Shown piece by piece: positions 1-6,978 of a DNA stretch of 31,136 bases. Position numbers and translations under genes: made by a program. The DNA comes from a virus. Under the pieces are notes generated by a model that saw only the letters and a list, made by a program, of their open reading frames with translations, was not told the origin of the DNA and made no database searches. Each line of letters opens with the position of its first letter. Position 1 is the first letter of the stretch. The stretch covers positions 1 to 31,136 of IMG/VR virus record IMGVR_UViG_3300047667_001188; one strand, 5' to 3'.

Positions 1-1418
1 TACCAAGTGACCTTTTTGGTGTTGACCAATTCCATGAACGCGCGTGAGAGAGCGTCAACTTGGTCTTTGAATTTGCCGCTTGGGAACAGTTCGAGTTCAT
101 CCAGAAATTCCTTGTTCCATTCGCCTTTGACAATCTTGATATTGCCCGCCTCAGCCTGCGCTGACACTGGCTCGGCCCGTGTTTCTTTGTCACCGCTTTC
201 TGGCGATGCCCGATAGTTGTAACCAGCGACGGCCGCAACCAGCTGTTGTGCCCATACCTTACCACCGGCGCCCGGATCCTGCGGAAGAGAACCCCTTACT
301 TCGTGGCAATCCTGATCATCCTGAGAGGCTGTGTTCTTGATCAAAGTTGTGACACCCGCAGCGCCAAGCTGGCCCCTTGTAACGTGTTCGACGTAGTAGG
401 TGCCGATCCCGTCGTATCCAAGCCTCACACCCGCTGTGAACGCCGCCTCTTTGGTTTTAGACGCGGCCAAGTCCCACCCGCGAACGCTCGTAAGACCCGC
501 TGGGGCCGCGCTAACGACCTCAAACCATTCCCGCTTGAACGTACCACCACCACGAGGCGCTGGACGCTGCTGAAGCTGGCCTGCTGCGGCGTATGTCCCC
601 TCTGGCGCGATCTCGTCCAGCGATTGCTTGGTGAACCGCTTAGGGTTCAATAATTCTCCGGCTGTTTTGCGCGGATCCACAAACCCGATACTGGACCGGA
701 TTGGATGCGGGTGCTTTGGATCGTATCTCGCTGGCAGGCATAGATGATCCCAGCCCGTTTCGTGGGCCAGTATGTGGCCTGTCAGATCACCTTCGTGCAA
801 TCTCTGCATGATGACGACAAAGGCACCATTTATTGCGTCGTTCAATCGGCTCTTGATCGTTTCGTCCCACCAATCAATGACGATCTTTCGCTTGACTGGA
901 TATCTCGCGTCGTCCGCAGAGATCGGATCATCGATCACAATAATGTCGCCGCCCTCACCTGTTGAGGATGCGCCGCCAACGGAGGTCACCAGACGTTCGC
1001 CACCGCCAAAAATGCCCCATCGCTTCGTTGTGTTATTGTTTGGATCGATCCGCGGCTCGAACCGGTCCTGATACCACTTTGACGAAAGCAGCCTGTTGGC
1101 CTTTTTGTTGTCCCGCTCAGAAAGCGATGATCTGTAAGTGGCGAACAAATACTGCCGCCACGGGTTCTCGATCCAGTCCCAGCTTTGCCAGAATACGTTG
1201 CATGTGAGCGACTTTGTGTGCCGCGGCGGGATATTGATGATCAACCTGCGGATATCGCCCCGACTGACCGCCTGAAGGTGATCGGAAATCGCGTCCATAT
1301 GCCAGTTGCGGACTTGCGGACGGGATTCAACCTGCCCCCAAGCCATAGACGAAAACTCGCCCAAGCTGCGGGTGCCGATCTCCCGTTCGATATTGAGCAG
1401 GTCTGTTTCATTCAGCAT
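1..1418 (-). CDS. Terminase large subunit (partial, C-terminus beyond window)
   Basis: This is the motor ATPase/nuclease that packages phage DNA into the prohead. Reading leftward from the ATG at 1418 gives about 472 uninterrupted residues that run off the window edge. A Walker A-like motif NIPPRHTKS lies at residues 62-70 and a Walker B motif DIIVIDDP at 158-165. A later RGWDLAAS stretch (about residue 320) has the look of the first acidic nuclease motif, and VDALSRAF near the edge fits the last one. The start overlaps the end of the small-subunit gene by 11 nt, as in many terminase pairs. The plus-strand open frames here are shadows. The identification is strong; only the C-terminal end is missing. 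Confidence 0.93.
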   Translation of the reverse strand, partial: MLNETDLLNIEREIGTRSLGEFSSMAWGQVESRPQVRNWHMDAISDHLQAVSRGDIRRLIINIPPRHTKSLTCNVFWQSWDWIENPWRQYLFATYRSSLSERDNKKANRLLSSKWYQDRFEPRIDPNNNTTKRWGIFGGGERLVTSVGGASSTGEGGDIIVIDDPISADDARYPVKRKIVIDWWDETIKSRLNDAINGAFVVIMQRLHEGDLTGHILAHETGWDHLCLPARYDPKHPHPIRSSIGFVDPRKTAGELLNPKRFTKQSLDEIAPEGTYAAAGQLQQRPAPRGGGTFKREWFEVVSAAPAGLTSVRGWDLAASKTKEAAFTAGVRLGYDGIGTYYVEHVTRGQLGAAGVTTLIKNTASQDDQDCHEVRGSLPQDPGAGGKVWAQQLVAAVAGYNYRASPESGDKETRAEPVSAQAEAGNIKIVKGEWNKEFLDELELFPSGKFKDQVDALSRAFMELVNTKKVTW

Positions 1419-1824
1419 CAGCCACGGCGTCCGGCTCCACCATCGCGGCGCGGAGCTTGAGAAGGGTTTCGGTATCGAGCTTTGATGGATCAAAACTGGA
1501 CGTCATGATTGGTATCGGACCGCCCTTTGGACCGGAGAGGTGATGGCCCTCGATATAGCCGCGCTCTTTCCCTTGGGTCTTGAGGAAAAATATAGTGAAG
1601 GTGACGTTGCCCTTCTTGATACCGAGCAGGAGTTTGGACTCTGCCAGATCCAGCATGTCCTCCCTGATATCAACTTGAGCCTGTTTGATCTCAGGGTTTC
1701 GGTTGATGTAATTCCGGACGCACATGGGTGTGCACTTGAGCATCCGCGCGGCGCCCGAGACGATACCGGCTGCAGAATTCAGCGCCTTGATGATCTCTTC
1801 GTTGGTATATTCTGGTTTACGCAT
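1408..1824 (-). CDS. Terminase small subunit-like DNA-binding protein
   Basis: The predicted protein has 138 residues. It begins MRKPEYTNEE and carries an N-terminal helix-turn-helix (about residues 8-45, with AARMLKCTPMCVRNYINRN) followed by a helical region with KTQGKERGY. Small terminase subunits recognise the packaging site and feed DNA to the large subunit, whose gene starts inside this one. I chose the ATG at 1824 because GAAGGCGG precedes it at a usable distance. An upstream in-frame ATG at 1875 has no comparable ribosome site and would put the coding region against the operator at 1879-1893. The function is inferred from position and the HTH. Confidence 0.8.
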   Translation of the reverse strand: MRKPEYTNEEIIKALNSAAGIVSGAARMLKCTPMCVRNYINRNPEIKQAQVDIREDMLDLAESKLLLGIKKGNVTFTIFFLKTQGKERGYIEGHHLSGPKGGPIPIMTSSFDPSKLDTETLLKLRAAMVEPDAVADAE

Positions 1825-1869
1825 CGTCTTACCGCCTTCGGTTTTCTTTACATATCTGCAATTTGAGAG

Positions 1870-1949
1870 TTGCACTTATAGCGTTAACCGCTATCTATAT
1901 TTCATATCGAAAGACAAACCCCTGACCTTATTGAACAAGGATCTAAGCA
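1870..1949. promoter_or_regulatory. Divergent promoter region with a TAGC-N7-GCTA operator
   Basis: The operator TAGC-GTTAACC-GCTA lies at 1879-1893. Rightward, TTGCAC (1870-1875), 16 bp and TATCTA (1892-1897) form a promoter for the gene at 1950. Leftward, the operator runs into TATAAG (1880-1875 on the minus strand), a good -10 for the terminase genes, although its -35 is weak. The rightward leader has a small CCTT/AAGG hairpin around an ATTGAAC loop (about 1927-1941), which loosely resembles the GGGC/GCCC leader hairpins found elsewhere. This site belongs to the shared operator family described in the findings. Confidence 0.6.
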
Positions 1950-2150
1950 ATGAAAAACCCACACGAGACTTTCTGCCTTGATAATGCCTCATCGTTCACC
2001 GCTGTTCGCGGCTTGGGTCGCAATCGCATCCGCACCGATCACCCCACAAAAGACGCCGCTATGACCGAAGCCAAGAAGTATGGCGACGGCCGCACCATGA
2101 TTTATGCGATCACCGACCTCGGCAACAGCGCCCATATCTGCAACGCTTAG
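1950..2150 (+). CDS. Small hypothetical protein, rightward gene inside leftward cluster
   Basis: The predicted protein has 66 residues. AAGGATCTAAGC precedes the ATG. It is hydrophilic and ends with a stretch containing GDGRTMIYAI and SAHICNA. I do not recognise a family. The gene is transcribed against its neighbours, diverging from the terminase genes and converging on the PLP gene with a 3-nt overlap of stop codons. Having its own promoter and operator, it looks like an independently expressed early or lysogenic cargo gene rather than part of either operon. Confidence 0.6.
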   Translation: MKNPHETFCLDNASSFTAVRGLGRNRIRTDHPTKDAAMTEAKKYGDGRTMIYAITDLGNSAHICNA

Positions 2151-2851
2151 GGAACCGCTGGCCCCGTTACATTCCAAAATACAACGAGCCCGTCGCCGTG
2201 GCGGGCTTTACATATCTTCCAAGCCTTTGCGTCGTAGTGCGGGCAGCTTGGAAACGGCGGCTTATCCTTGAGCGCCTTTGAGAAATCAATCCCAGCTTTG
2301 TGTATCGTAGCGCCAGCAACGTCCGCAGAGGATAGCGTGCGGCCTACCTCGACAACATGCCTTCGTGCGTTTGGCCATGCCTTTGCGAGACCTCGCGCCA
2401 ACACGCCGGAACCGCTGGCGCACCAAACCTCATCAGGATCCAAACCTGTCATCAGCGCGGCCTCAGAAATCTTATCGATTGCGGCAGGCAGGTTCACGCC
2501 GAAAGGTGCAAGAGTTGCGCCCGTCCTGTTGCAATACTCGCGTGCCCTTGCCTGAACAACTGTCAGATACCCATGCTTAACCTGCATGACCTTGGCCCCG
2601 ACGCGCTTTGCCTCAAGTGACCTATCGTGCGCCTTCGCCCGCTTTGCCACGAATATCGTAGCCCGCTTGCCTAGTGCCGACGCTGTATGCGCAAGGGCCG
2701 TTTGTGCGCCGCCCTCGCAAGGGCTGGCATATACAACCTCATCGGCGTTCTCGAACAGAACAGGCAAGAAACGCGCCTTTGTGCCGCCCTTGAACAGATC
2801 ATCACGGACAACGCTGATCCCGTTATGAACTTTGACGATCGGCGGTATCAC
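2147..2851 (-). CDS. PLP-dependent enzyme, ACC deaminase/D-cysteine desulfhydrase-like
   Basis: The 234-residue protein has the tryptophan synthase beta (fold type II) layout. VRDDLFKGGTK at 15-25 matches the family's lysine motif, making Lys25 the likely Schiff-base residue. CEGGAQTALAHTA stands where substrate-binding GG-Q-S-N-H occurs in relatives, and ASGSGVLARGL is the glycine-rich phosphate-binding loop. It is shorter than free-living homologues (about 300-340 residues). Its ATG overlaps the stop of the upstream ParB/methyltransferase gene (ATGA), so the two are translationally coupled. The substrate is unknown; the coupling suggests a role in DNA base modification or in making the donor group. 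The fold is well supported and the role is inferred. Confidence 0.75.
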   Translation of the reverse strand: MIPPIVKVHNGISVVRDDLFKGGTKARFLPVLFENADEVVYASPCEGGAQTALAHTASALGKRATIFVAKRAKAHDRSLEAKRVGAKVMQVKHGYLTVVQARAREYCNRTGATLAPFGVNLPAAIDKISEAALMTGLDPDEVWCASGSGVLARGLAKAWPNARRHVVEVGRTLSSADVAGATIHKAGIDFSKALKDKPPFPSCPHYDAKAWKICKARHGDGLVVFWNVTGPAVP

Positions 2852-4224
2852 AATTCCTCGCCGAGATCAGAGTGCTCAGTTTCCGGCTCTGGGATATGCA
2901 CCTCGACTTCGCCACAGGCTTGCGTTGCTTTCTTGCCATCGCCCTTGACGAAAACAAGAACGTTCTGGTGCGTCTTGCCGAGCTTGCGACCTGTTGCGAA
3001 TTGACGGCCTACCCTGATCGGCAATGATCCGACCGAAGTTACAAGGATCGCCTCGTTGTAGAAATGCAGGCCAGCAGCTTTGAACGCCTCGACCGTATCC
3101 CCAACAAAATTGTAATAGTTGCCCTTCTTGTCCCGCACATCACCAACCACGAAACAGGCGAACCGGTTATCCTTCAGCAAGCTGCACGCCTTGGCGATGA
3201 TCTCGAAATAGGCGGGCTTGAAGTCCTCATATTTCAGAGTTGAGAGGTCATCAGGATCGTCGCTGTATACCTCAAGGTCTGCATACGGCGGGCAACTGAA
3301 AACAAAGTCGGCTTCCACGCCCGCGCAGATCCGGTCAATGTTGCGGCTGTCGCCAGTATGCCAGACGGGTGGCAGGTCAGCGCAAAGCGCATCACCTTGC
3401 AACCTGTTGGCATCAACCTGTTCTTCGCGCAACTCGACGCCGACATATTGACGGCCAAGGCGCGAGGCCACTACGCCGCGCACCGATCCACCTGCGAACG
3501 GGTCAAGAACCAATCCAGCCTTCGGGCTGAACCAGCTATAAGCCAACTCGCACAAAGTCGGGTCGAAAATTGACCCCCCCTCGTTGTTTCCTTTTCCTGC
3601 AAGATAATGACCTTCCGGCAGGTTTGCTGGCACGCTTGTCGGCTTTATGTCCCTGCCATTTTCGCTTTCAATACCTAAGCCAACCCACGCCCGCTTGCGG
3701 TTCTGCCACCAGCCCTCGCGGGCATTTAGCACAGAGAACGGCGCGATCCCGAACTTATCCGCAAGGCTTGCAGTCGATCCTTGGTTATCGCCTTCATTCG
3801 GCAGTGGTTCGTCCATCATCAAAGCGGACAACTCATCAGCGTCAAAGCCGATGAGCGACAGGTCAAAATCAAACTCGCCCAACTCGCCCAACTCGCCCTT
3901 GAGGATTTCGTCATCCCATCCCGCGTTCAACGTCAGCTTGTTGTCCGCGATTACATAGGCTTTCTTCTGCGCATCGGTCCAACCCTCGGCAACCATGCAA
4001 GGGACGTCTTCAATCCCAAGCTTCTGCGCCGCAAAAATTCTCCCGTGGCCAGCTATCAATCCACCATCGGGATCGATCAGGACCGGAACCGTCCAGCCCC
4101 ACTCCTTGATGCTCGCTGCGATCTGCCCGACCTGCTCGTCGCTGTGCGTCCGGCTGTTGCGGGCATATGGAATGAGGTCAGCTACCTTGCGGCGCTCGAC
4201 TTTATCGGCTGGCCACTGGTTCAT
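2848..4224 (-). CDS. ParB-like domain fused to DNA methyltransferase
   Basis: The 458-residue protein has an N-terminal ParB/sulfiredoxin-type domain (about 10-110) with the GHGR motif at 59-62. A linker with a GELGELGE repeat follows, then a Rossmann methyltransferase domain. Motif I, DPFAGGSVRG, is at 241-250, and a catalytic SCPPY motif is at 310-314, as in exocyclic amino-methyltransferases (N4-cytosine or N6-adenine). Phage fusions of this kind are common and probably modify phage DNA against host restriction. AAAAGGA precedes the ATG. It is the first gene of a leftward unit coupled to the PLP enzyme. The target base and sequence cannot be read from the protein. Confidence 0.85.
   Translation of the reverse strand: MNQWPADKVERRKVADLIPYARNSRTHSDEQVGQIAASIKEWGWTVPVLIDPDGGLIAGHGRIFAAQKLGIEDVPCMVAEGWTDAQKKAYVIADNKLTLNAGWDDEILKGELGELGEFDFDLSLIGFDADELSALMMDEPLPNEGDNQGSTASLADKFGIAPFSVLNAREGWWQNRKRAWVGLGIESENGRDIKPTSVPANLPEGHYLAGKGNNEGGSIFDPTLCELAYSWFSPKAGLVLDPFAGGSVRGVVASRLGRQYVGVELREEQVDANRLQGDALCADLPPVWHTGDSRNIDRICAGVEADFVFSCPPYADLEVYSDDPDDLSTLKYEDFKPAYFEIIAKACSLLKDNRFACFVVGDVRDKKGNYYNFVGDTVEAFKAAGLHFYNEAILVTSVGSLPIRVGRQFATGRKLGKTHQNVLVFVKGDGKKATQACGEVEVHIPEPETEHSDLGEEL
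3872..3898. repeat. Three perfect 9-bp tandem repeats inside the ParB/methyltransferase gene
   Basis: The unit AACTCGCCC occurs three times in a row on the plus strand. In the leftward gene it encodes the GELGELGE stretch between the ParB-like and methyltransferase domains. The length is a multiple of three, so copy-number change would only lengthen or shorten the linker. Confidence 0.9.
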
Positions 4225-4290
4225 GAGGCTGGTTTCCTTTTAGTGAGCAACGACCGAAACAACGGAAATGCTCAGATCGTCGGGGTTTGA

Positions 4291-4397
4291 TATCATTTGA
4301 CGCTATAAAGTAGCATTATTCGCTTTACAGCTGCGCCTGCAATCGCTATCTGTGGTTTGTAAGGCAATGAAGCCTATCCGAACAAAGGAACAAACCA
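4291..4397 (+). promoter_or_regulatory. Promoter with two operators and 5' leader hairpin
   Basis: TTTACA (4324-4329), 17 bp and TATCTG (4347-4352) form the rightward promoter. Two operator-like sites lie upstream: TATC-ATTTGAC-GCTA at 4291-4305, which runs into TATAAAG, and TAGC-ATTATTC-GCTT at 4311-4325, which overlaps the -35. The predicted start is near 4359. A hairpin with AGGC/GCCT arms and AATGAA loop (4362-4375) begins about 4 nt later, and AAAGGAAC gives the ribosome site for the ATG at 4398. The leftward ParB/methyltransferase gene must also start from this region, but I could not fix its -35. Confidence 0.7.
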
Positions 4398-4613
4398 ATG
4401 AAAACCGAAATCACCATCCGCTTTAACGACGCAGCGACAGCGAACCGCTTTACCGATACGATCCTGATCGAAGCAGAACGCCAAACCATCAGCTGGCTGT
4501 GCGGCGGGTTTTACTTTACCACCGAGCGCGACGCTTTCGCCTTCATGGCCGATATCGCATCCGAAGGGTTTTGCCTCAACGACTTCGACAGCATCGAATT
4601 TAAAAACGCCTAA
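4398..4613 (+). CDS. Small hypothetical protein
   Basis: The predicted protein has 71 residues (MKTEITIRFNDAATANRF...). It is acidic, with alternating strand-like segments, and no family is recognised. An AAAGGA ribosome site precedes the ATG. It is the first gene behind the promoter and hairpin leader at 4324-4375. Confidence 0.7.
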   Translation: MKTEITIRFNDAATANRFTDTILIEAERQTISWLCGGFYFTTERDAFAFMADIASEGFCLNDFDSIEFKNA

Positions 4614-4637
4614 ACCCAAATCAGAAGGATCAAGACC

Positions 4638-4859
4638 ATGCACATCGCAACAGTCACAGCATATGAAGCCAAAGACGGCACATTCAGCATCGCAATGCGT
4701 AACGAAGTGAGCGGCGAGATTGTGCGTGCCTATGGTTACGCTGATCTTTCTTCATCCACCTACGCCGCAAAGATGCTGGCATGGGATGCGCTTGGCCTTG
4801 TCAAATATGCAAAACTAAACCGCAAAGGCGAATATCTCGCCAATGTCTGGAAGCAGTAA
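4638..4859 (+). CDS. Small hypothetical protein
   Basis: The predicted protein has 73 residues (MHIATVTAYEAKDGTFS...). A clear AGAAGGA ribosome site lies before the ATG, 24 nt after the previous gene, so the two are probably co-transcribed. The N-terminal half looks like a short beta sheet and the C-terminal half is helical. No family is recognised. Confidence 0.7.
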   Translation: MHIATVTAYEAKDGTFSIAMRNEVSGEIVRAYGYADLSSSTYAAKMLAWDALGLVKYAKLNRKGEYLANVWKQ

Positions 4860-4953
4860 GTGCTGATGTGTTTGGATTTGTTCGGGACACATAGTGTCTT
4901 CGGCACCATGTCAACAGCAATGGGTTGTGTCAATACAAACGTGAAAGCCATAG

Positions 4954-4979
4954 ATGTAGCGAATAACTGCATTTTTTTT
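4954..4979 (+). terminator. Probable intrinsic terminator
   Basis: ATGTAG (4954-4959) pairs with CTGCAT (4967-4972) across a 7-nt loop, with one G-U pair, and is followed directly by eight T residues. The stem is AT-rich, so efficiency is uncertain. It would end the 4398-4859 transcript just before the next promoter (-35 at 4989). The rest of the gap from 4860 shows only a short GACAC/GTGTC palindrome at about 4888 and no gene. Confidence 0.6.
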
Positions 4980-4988
4980 CGATTTAGG

Positions 4989-5060
4989 TTGCAATAGGTA
5001 TCTAAACTCGCTACCTATGACATATCGGGCAATGAAGCCTAGCTGATCTGGGAGATCAAA
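4989..5060 (+). promoter_or_regulatory. Promoter with operator and 5' hairpin leader
   Basis: TTGCAA (4989-4994), 17 bp and TACCTA (5012-5017) form the promoter. The operator TATC-TAAACTC-GCTA (4999-5013) sits in the standard position, and a wider perfect palindrome ATAGGTA/TACCTAT (4994-5000 and 5012-5018) surrounds it. The predicted start is about 5024. The hairpin GGGC-AATGAA-GCCT (5027-5040) follows, then GGGAGATCAAA before the ATG at 5061. Confidence 0.75.
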
Positions 5061-5204
5061 ATGTCCTACGAAATAAAAGTCAAAACAATGCGCGGATTTA
5101 AGGTCAAGCACACAGTCGACACTGTGGGGGAAGCCGCAAAGATTGTGCGCGACTATTCAAACGATGGCATCCGCGCTATTGCTGCCCCCACCAACGGGCA
5201 ATGA
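5061..5204 (+). CDS. Small hypothetical protein, 47 residues
   Basis: The protein starts MSYEIKVKTMRGF and ends AAPTNGQ. It is basic at the N-terminus, with a helix in the middle, and no family is recognised. The ribosome site GGGAGAT is strong and the gene follows a well-formed promoter and leader hairpin. Its TGA stop falls inside the loop of the next copy of the hairpin (5196-5209), so translation of this gene and formation of that hairpin are mutually exclusive. Confidence 0.75.
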   Translation: MSYEIKVKTMRGFKVKHTVDTVGEAAKIVRDYSNDGIRAIAAPTNGQ

Positions 5205-5229
5205 AGCCCACCGAACTTGGAGATATTAA
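5196..5229 (+). promoter_or_regulatory. Intergenic GGGC-AATGAA-GCCC hairpin and ribosome site without a promoter
   Basis: A perfect copy of the leader hairpin (arms 5196-5199 and 5206-5209, loop AATGAA) is followed by CACCGAACTTGGAGATATTAA before the ATG at 5230. Unlike the other copies it lacks an upstream -35/-10 and operator: the preceding sequence is coding. The stop codon of the 47-residue gene is in the loop. This suggests that the hairpin has a function of its own, such as an RNA-binding site, a processing site or translation control. Confidence 0.7.
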
Positions 5230-5679
5230 ATGGCAAACTCATATGAAACCGAAACATGCACCCGCTGCTCAGGTGGTGGTCACTATTCCTACAACCAGAT
5301 GACCGGATCCATCTGCTTCAAGTGCGGCGGCAATGGCCTTCAATTCACCAAGCGCGGCAAGGCGACGCTAATGTTTGCCGAGTCCATCATGGCGGTCCTT
5401 GGATCTGACATCAAAGTTGGCGACGTTATTCGGATCGGAAACAAAGGCCAGATCACAGTCCAGTCACTTGAGTTGGTTGACGGGATGCGGTTCAGATCAG
5501 GGCCGGACGCCGAATGGAAAACCCTCTTGAGAGTGGTTGCCACTGGGCCGAACTTCTCGCGCGAATTTGACGCAGGAGCGACCTACAAGCGCCTACTGAC
5601 TGCGGAGGAAGCCCAGCAGGTCAGTGATTATCAAGACAATCTGACAAAGGCGGGCAAGCCGCGCAAGACACCGGCCTGA
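5230..5679 (+). CDS. DnaJ-type zinc-finger small protein
   Basis: The predicted protein has 149 residues. Two CxxCxGxG motifs, CTRCSGGG (about 9-16) and CFKCGGNG (about 30-37), form a single DnaJ-like zinc-binding unit at the N-terminus. The rest has a beta-rich section (DVIRIGNKGQITVQSLE) and a basic tail. There is no J domain, so it is not a DnaJ homologue. Such fingers bind protein or nucleic acid. The ribosome site TTGGAGAT follows the hairpin at 5196-5209. The function is unknown. Confidence 0.75.
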   Translation: MANSYETETCTRCSGGGHYSYNQMTGSICFKCGGNGLQFTKRGKATLMFAESIMAVLGSDIKVGDVIRIGNKGQITVQSLELVDGMRFRSGPDAEWKTLLRVVATGPNFSREFDAGATYKRLLTAEEAQQVSDYQDNLTKAGKPRKTPA

Positions 5680-5693
5680 ACCCACCCCATCAA

Positions 5694-5716
5694 CCAAGGG
5701 GGCTGCGGCCCCCCCA
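5694..5716. other. GC-rich hairpin between genes
   Basis: A GGGGGC run pairs with GCCCCC across a very short loop between the genes ending at 5679 and starting at 5735. There is no T-run, so it is not a typical intrinsic terminator. It may stabilise mRNA or limit readthrough. Confidence 0.5.
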
Positions 5717-5734
5717 CAACCGGAGACCACCACA

Positions 5735-5941
5735 ATGACCGCACTTGAAATTATCCGCGACCTCAAGAAAAATCGCAAAAACGTTTTGTGGATCAACGAG
5801 GATCGCCGCGAGGCTGCCCACCTTACCTTTGCAGGCGGTCGGTCAATCACTGTCAGCTTTGGTGCGGCAATGATTGCCAAGAGTGACCCCGCAATCAATG
5901 TTCACGGAATTCAAGACGGCACGATTTACGCCGCAATTTAA
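5735..5941 (+). CDS. Small hypothetical protein
   Basis: The predicted protein has 68 residues (MTALEIIRDLKKNRKNVLW...). An N-terminal amphipathic helix rich in lysine is followed by beta-like sequence. A CGGAGA ribosome site lies upstream. No family is recognised. It is probably in one transcript with the zinc-finger gene before it. Confidence 0.65.
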   Translation: MTALEIIRDLKKNRKNVLWINEDRREAAHLTFAGGRSITVSFGAAMIAKSDPAINVHGIQDGTIYAAI

Positions 5942-5995
5942 GCAACAGGCGGCGGCGTAAAGCCCTGCCCACCAACGCAAACACAGGAGACCATC

Positions 5996-6133
5996 ATGAC
6001 CCGAAAATAGTTGCCGCTTAAAAAAACGGCCGCGCAAATGGGTTACACAATATCAGGGAAAGCCACCGGAGTAAGGCTTGACGGCAGGGAGAGCACCGCA
6101 CCACGCAACACATCAGAAAGGCCAAAACCATGA
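5996..6133 (+). pseudogene. Small ORF interrupted by an amber codon after four residues
   Basis: CAGGAGACCATC provides a good ribosome site for ATG-ACC-CGA-AAA, but TAG follows at 6008-6010. The frame then stays open for 40 codons (LPLKKTAAQMGYTISG...) and ends in TGA, overlapping the ATG of the next gene at 6130. The intact overlap and good ribosome site suggest a recently broken gene. Alternatives are restart at the TTG at 6011, a functional minimal ORF, or a sequence error. Confidence 0.45.
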
Positions 6134-6306
6134 ACGTAGCAGTCTTAGTTATCATCCTTCACGGGCAAGTCACATGCGCCCCACAGATCAGAGACGTCGA
6201 CCTGATTCCAGAAACCGCAGACGCTTACTGCATTATGCCAGATCGGGCACCTTTGACCTCACCCCGCCCAGTGGCTCGGCCGGAAATTGGAAGTGAAACC
6301 CCATAA
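6130..6306 (+). CDS. Small hypothetical protein with hydrophobic N-terminus
   Basis: The predicted protein has 58 residues. It opens with MNVAVLVIILHG, a short hydrophobic stretch that could be a weak signal or anchor, followed by polar and proline-rich sequence. AGAAAGG precedes the ATG. It overlaps the previous frame by ATGA and the next by one base (TAATG). This overlap pattern supports this frame over the longer alternative frame beginning at 6078. No family is recognised. Confidence 0.55.
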   Translation: MNVAVLVIILHGQVTCAPQIRDVDLIPETADAYCIMPDRAPLTSPRPVARPEIGSETP

Positions 6307-6620
6307 TGCTTACCATACATCACCACGCGTTCCACGAAGGCCACAAAGCCGCATCTAATGGGTGCGGGATCGAGGCCAACCCTTACTGGACCGCTGACGG
6401 TAAAGTGTCAGCTGGCCAACGTGAGCAAGCAGATCAATGGAAAGCAGGTTGGCAGGATTATCGCGCTACTGGCAACCCGACAAACAAAGACGCGATGAAG
6501 GCGCTTCAGACGCTTCATCTGTACTACTCGAAACCCGCAATGACTGTCCCCGCCGCGATGCACGCCATCCTTGGCAAGAGCTTCGCAGACGCAATCGCAA
6601 CCGACCCATTTAAGGATTGA
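6306..6620 (+). CDS. Small protein with RMF-like module
   Basis: The predicted protein has 104 residues. Positions 9-57 read FHEGHKAASNG...NPYW...ADQWKAGWQDY, which follows the pattern of ribosome modulation factor (GY-A--G------CPY------WL-GW). A similar module ends the RecT-like protein at 19532-20518. In free-standing RMF this fold binds 30S ribosomes and drives dimerisation into inactive 100S particles. Whether the phage module does so is unknown. The C-terminal half is unassigned. Confidence 0.65.
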   Translation: MLTIHHHAFHEGHKAASNGCGIEANPYWTADGKVSAGQREQADQWKAGWQDYRATGNPTNKDAMKALQTLHLYYSKPAMTVPAAMHAILGKSFADAIATDPFKD

Positions 6621-6623
6621 GCC

Positions 6624-6977
6624 ATGCCAAATGATCTCCCAAAATATGACAGCCTTCCGCCACTCAGCCCAGCGCACAAGCCAAGCGCAAACCTTGTAGA
6701 TCGCCAAGACGCAGCATGGGCCAAGATGCTCAAGCCAATTGATACAAAGCGCGTAAGTTGCTGCGAGTACCTTGGCCTTACTGCTGATAAAATAGACGCC
6801 TTGTCGCCTCACAAGCCAACGCCGACAATCTCGCAAATGTCAGACCTGCACGAGCGCCAAGTATTCGCAGACAGCGCCGAACGCTTGATCAACAAAGCCT
6901 TGGCTTTTTTCCTGACCGTCTTGGCCGTCCTGTTTGTCGGCGGGATGATCTACCGCAGATTTGTGTGGGGGCATTGA
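6624..6977 (+). CDS. Hypothetical protein with C-terminal membrane segment
   Basis: The predicted protein has 117 residues. The N-terminal 85 are soluble and proline-rich. One strongly hydrophobic segment (ALAFFLTVLAVLFVGGMIY, about 92-110) lies near the end, followed by a short basic tail, as in tail-anchored proteins. The gene lies 3 nt after the RMF-like gene, so it is in the same operon. The function is unknown. Confidence 0.7.
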   Translation: MPNDLPKYDSLPPLSPAHKPSANLVDRQDAAWAKMLKPIDTKRVSCCEYLGLTADKIDALSPHKPTPTISQMSDLHERQVFADSAERLINKALAFFLTVLAVLFVGGMIYRRFVWGH

Positions 6978-6978
6978 T

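Noticed and set aside
7-1460. Several plus-strand open frames of 70-135 codons
   Set aside because: They lie opposite a continuous terminase large subunit with Walker motifs and have out-of-frame composition (Arg/Ser/Cys rich), with no ribosome sites.
3218-4290. Plus-strand open frames up to 169 codons opposite the ParB/methyltransferase
   Set aside because: The minus-strand frame has clear ParB and methyltransferase motifs. The plus frames lack ribosome sites and family resemblance.
6078-6296. A 72-codon plus-strand frame overlapping the 58-residue gene
   Set aside because: It is rich in His/Arg/Ser, has no ribosome site and breaks the overlap pattern that the 6130-6306 frame keeps on both sides.
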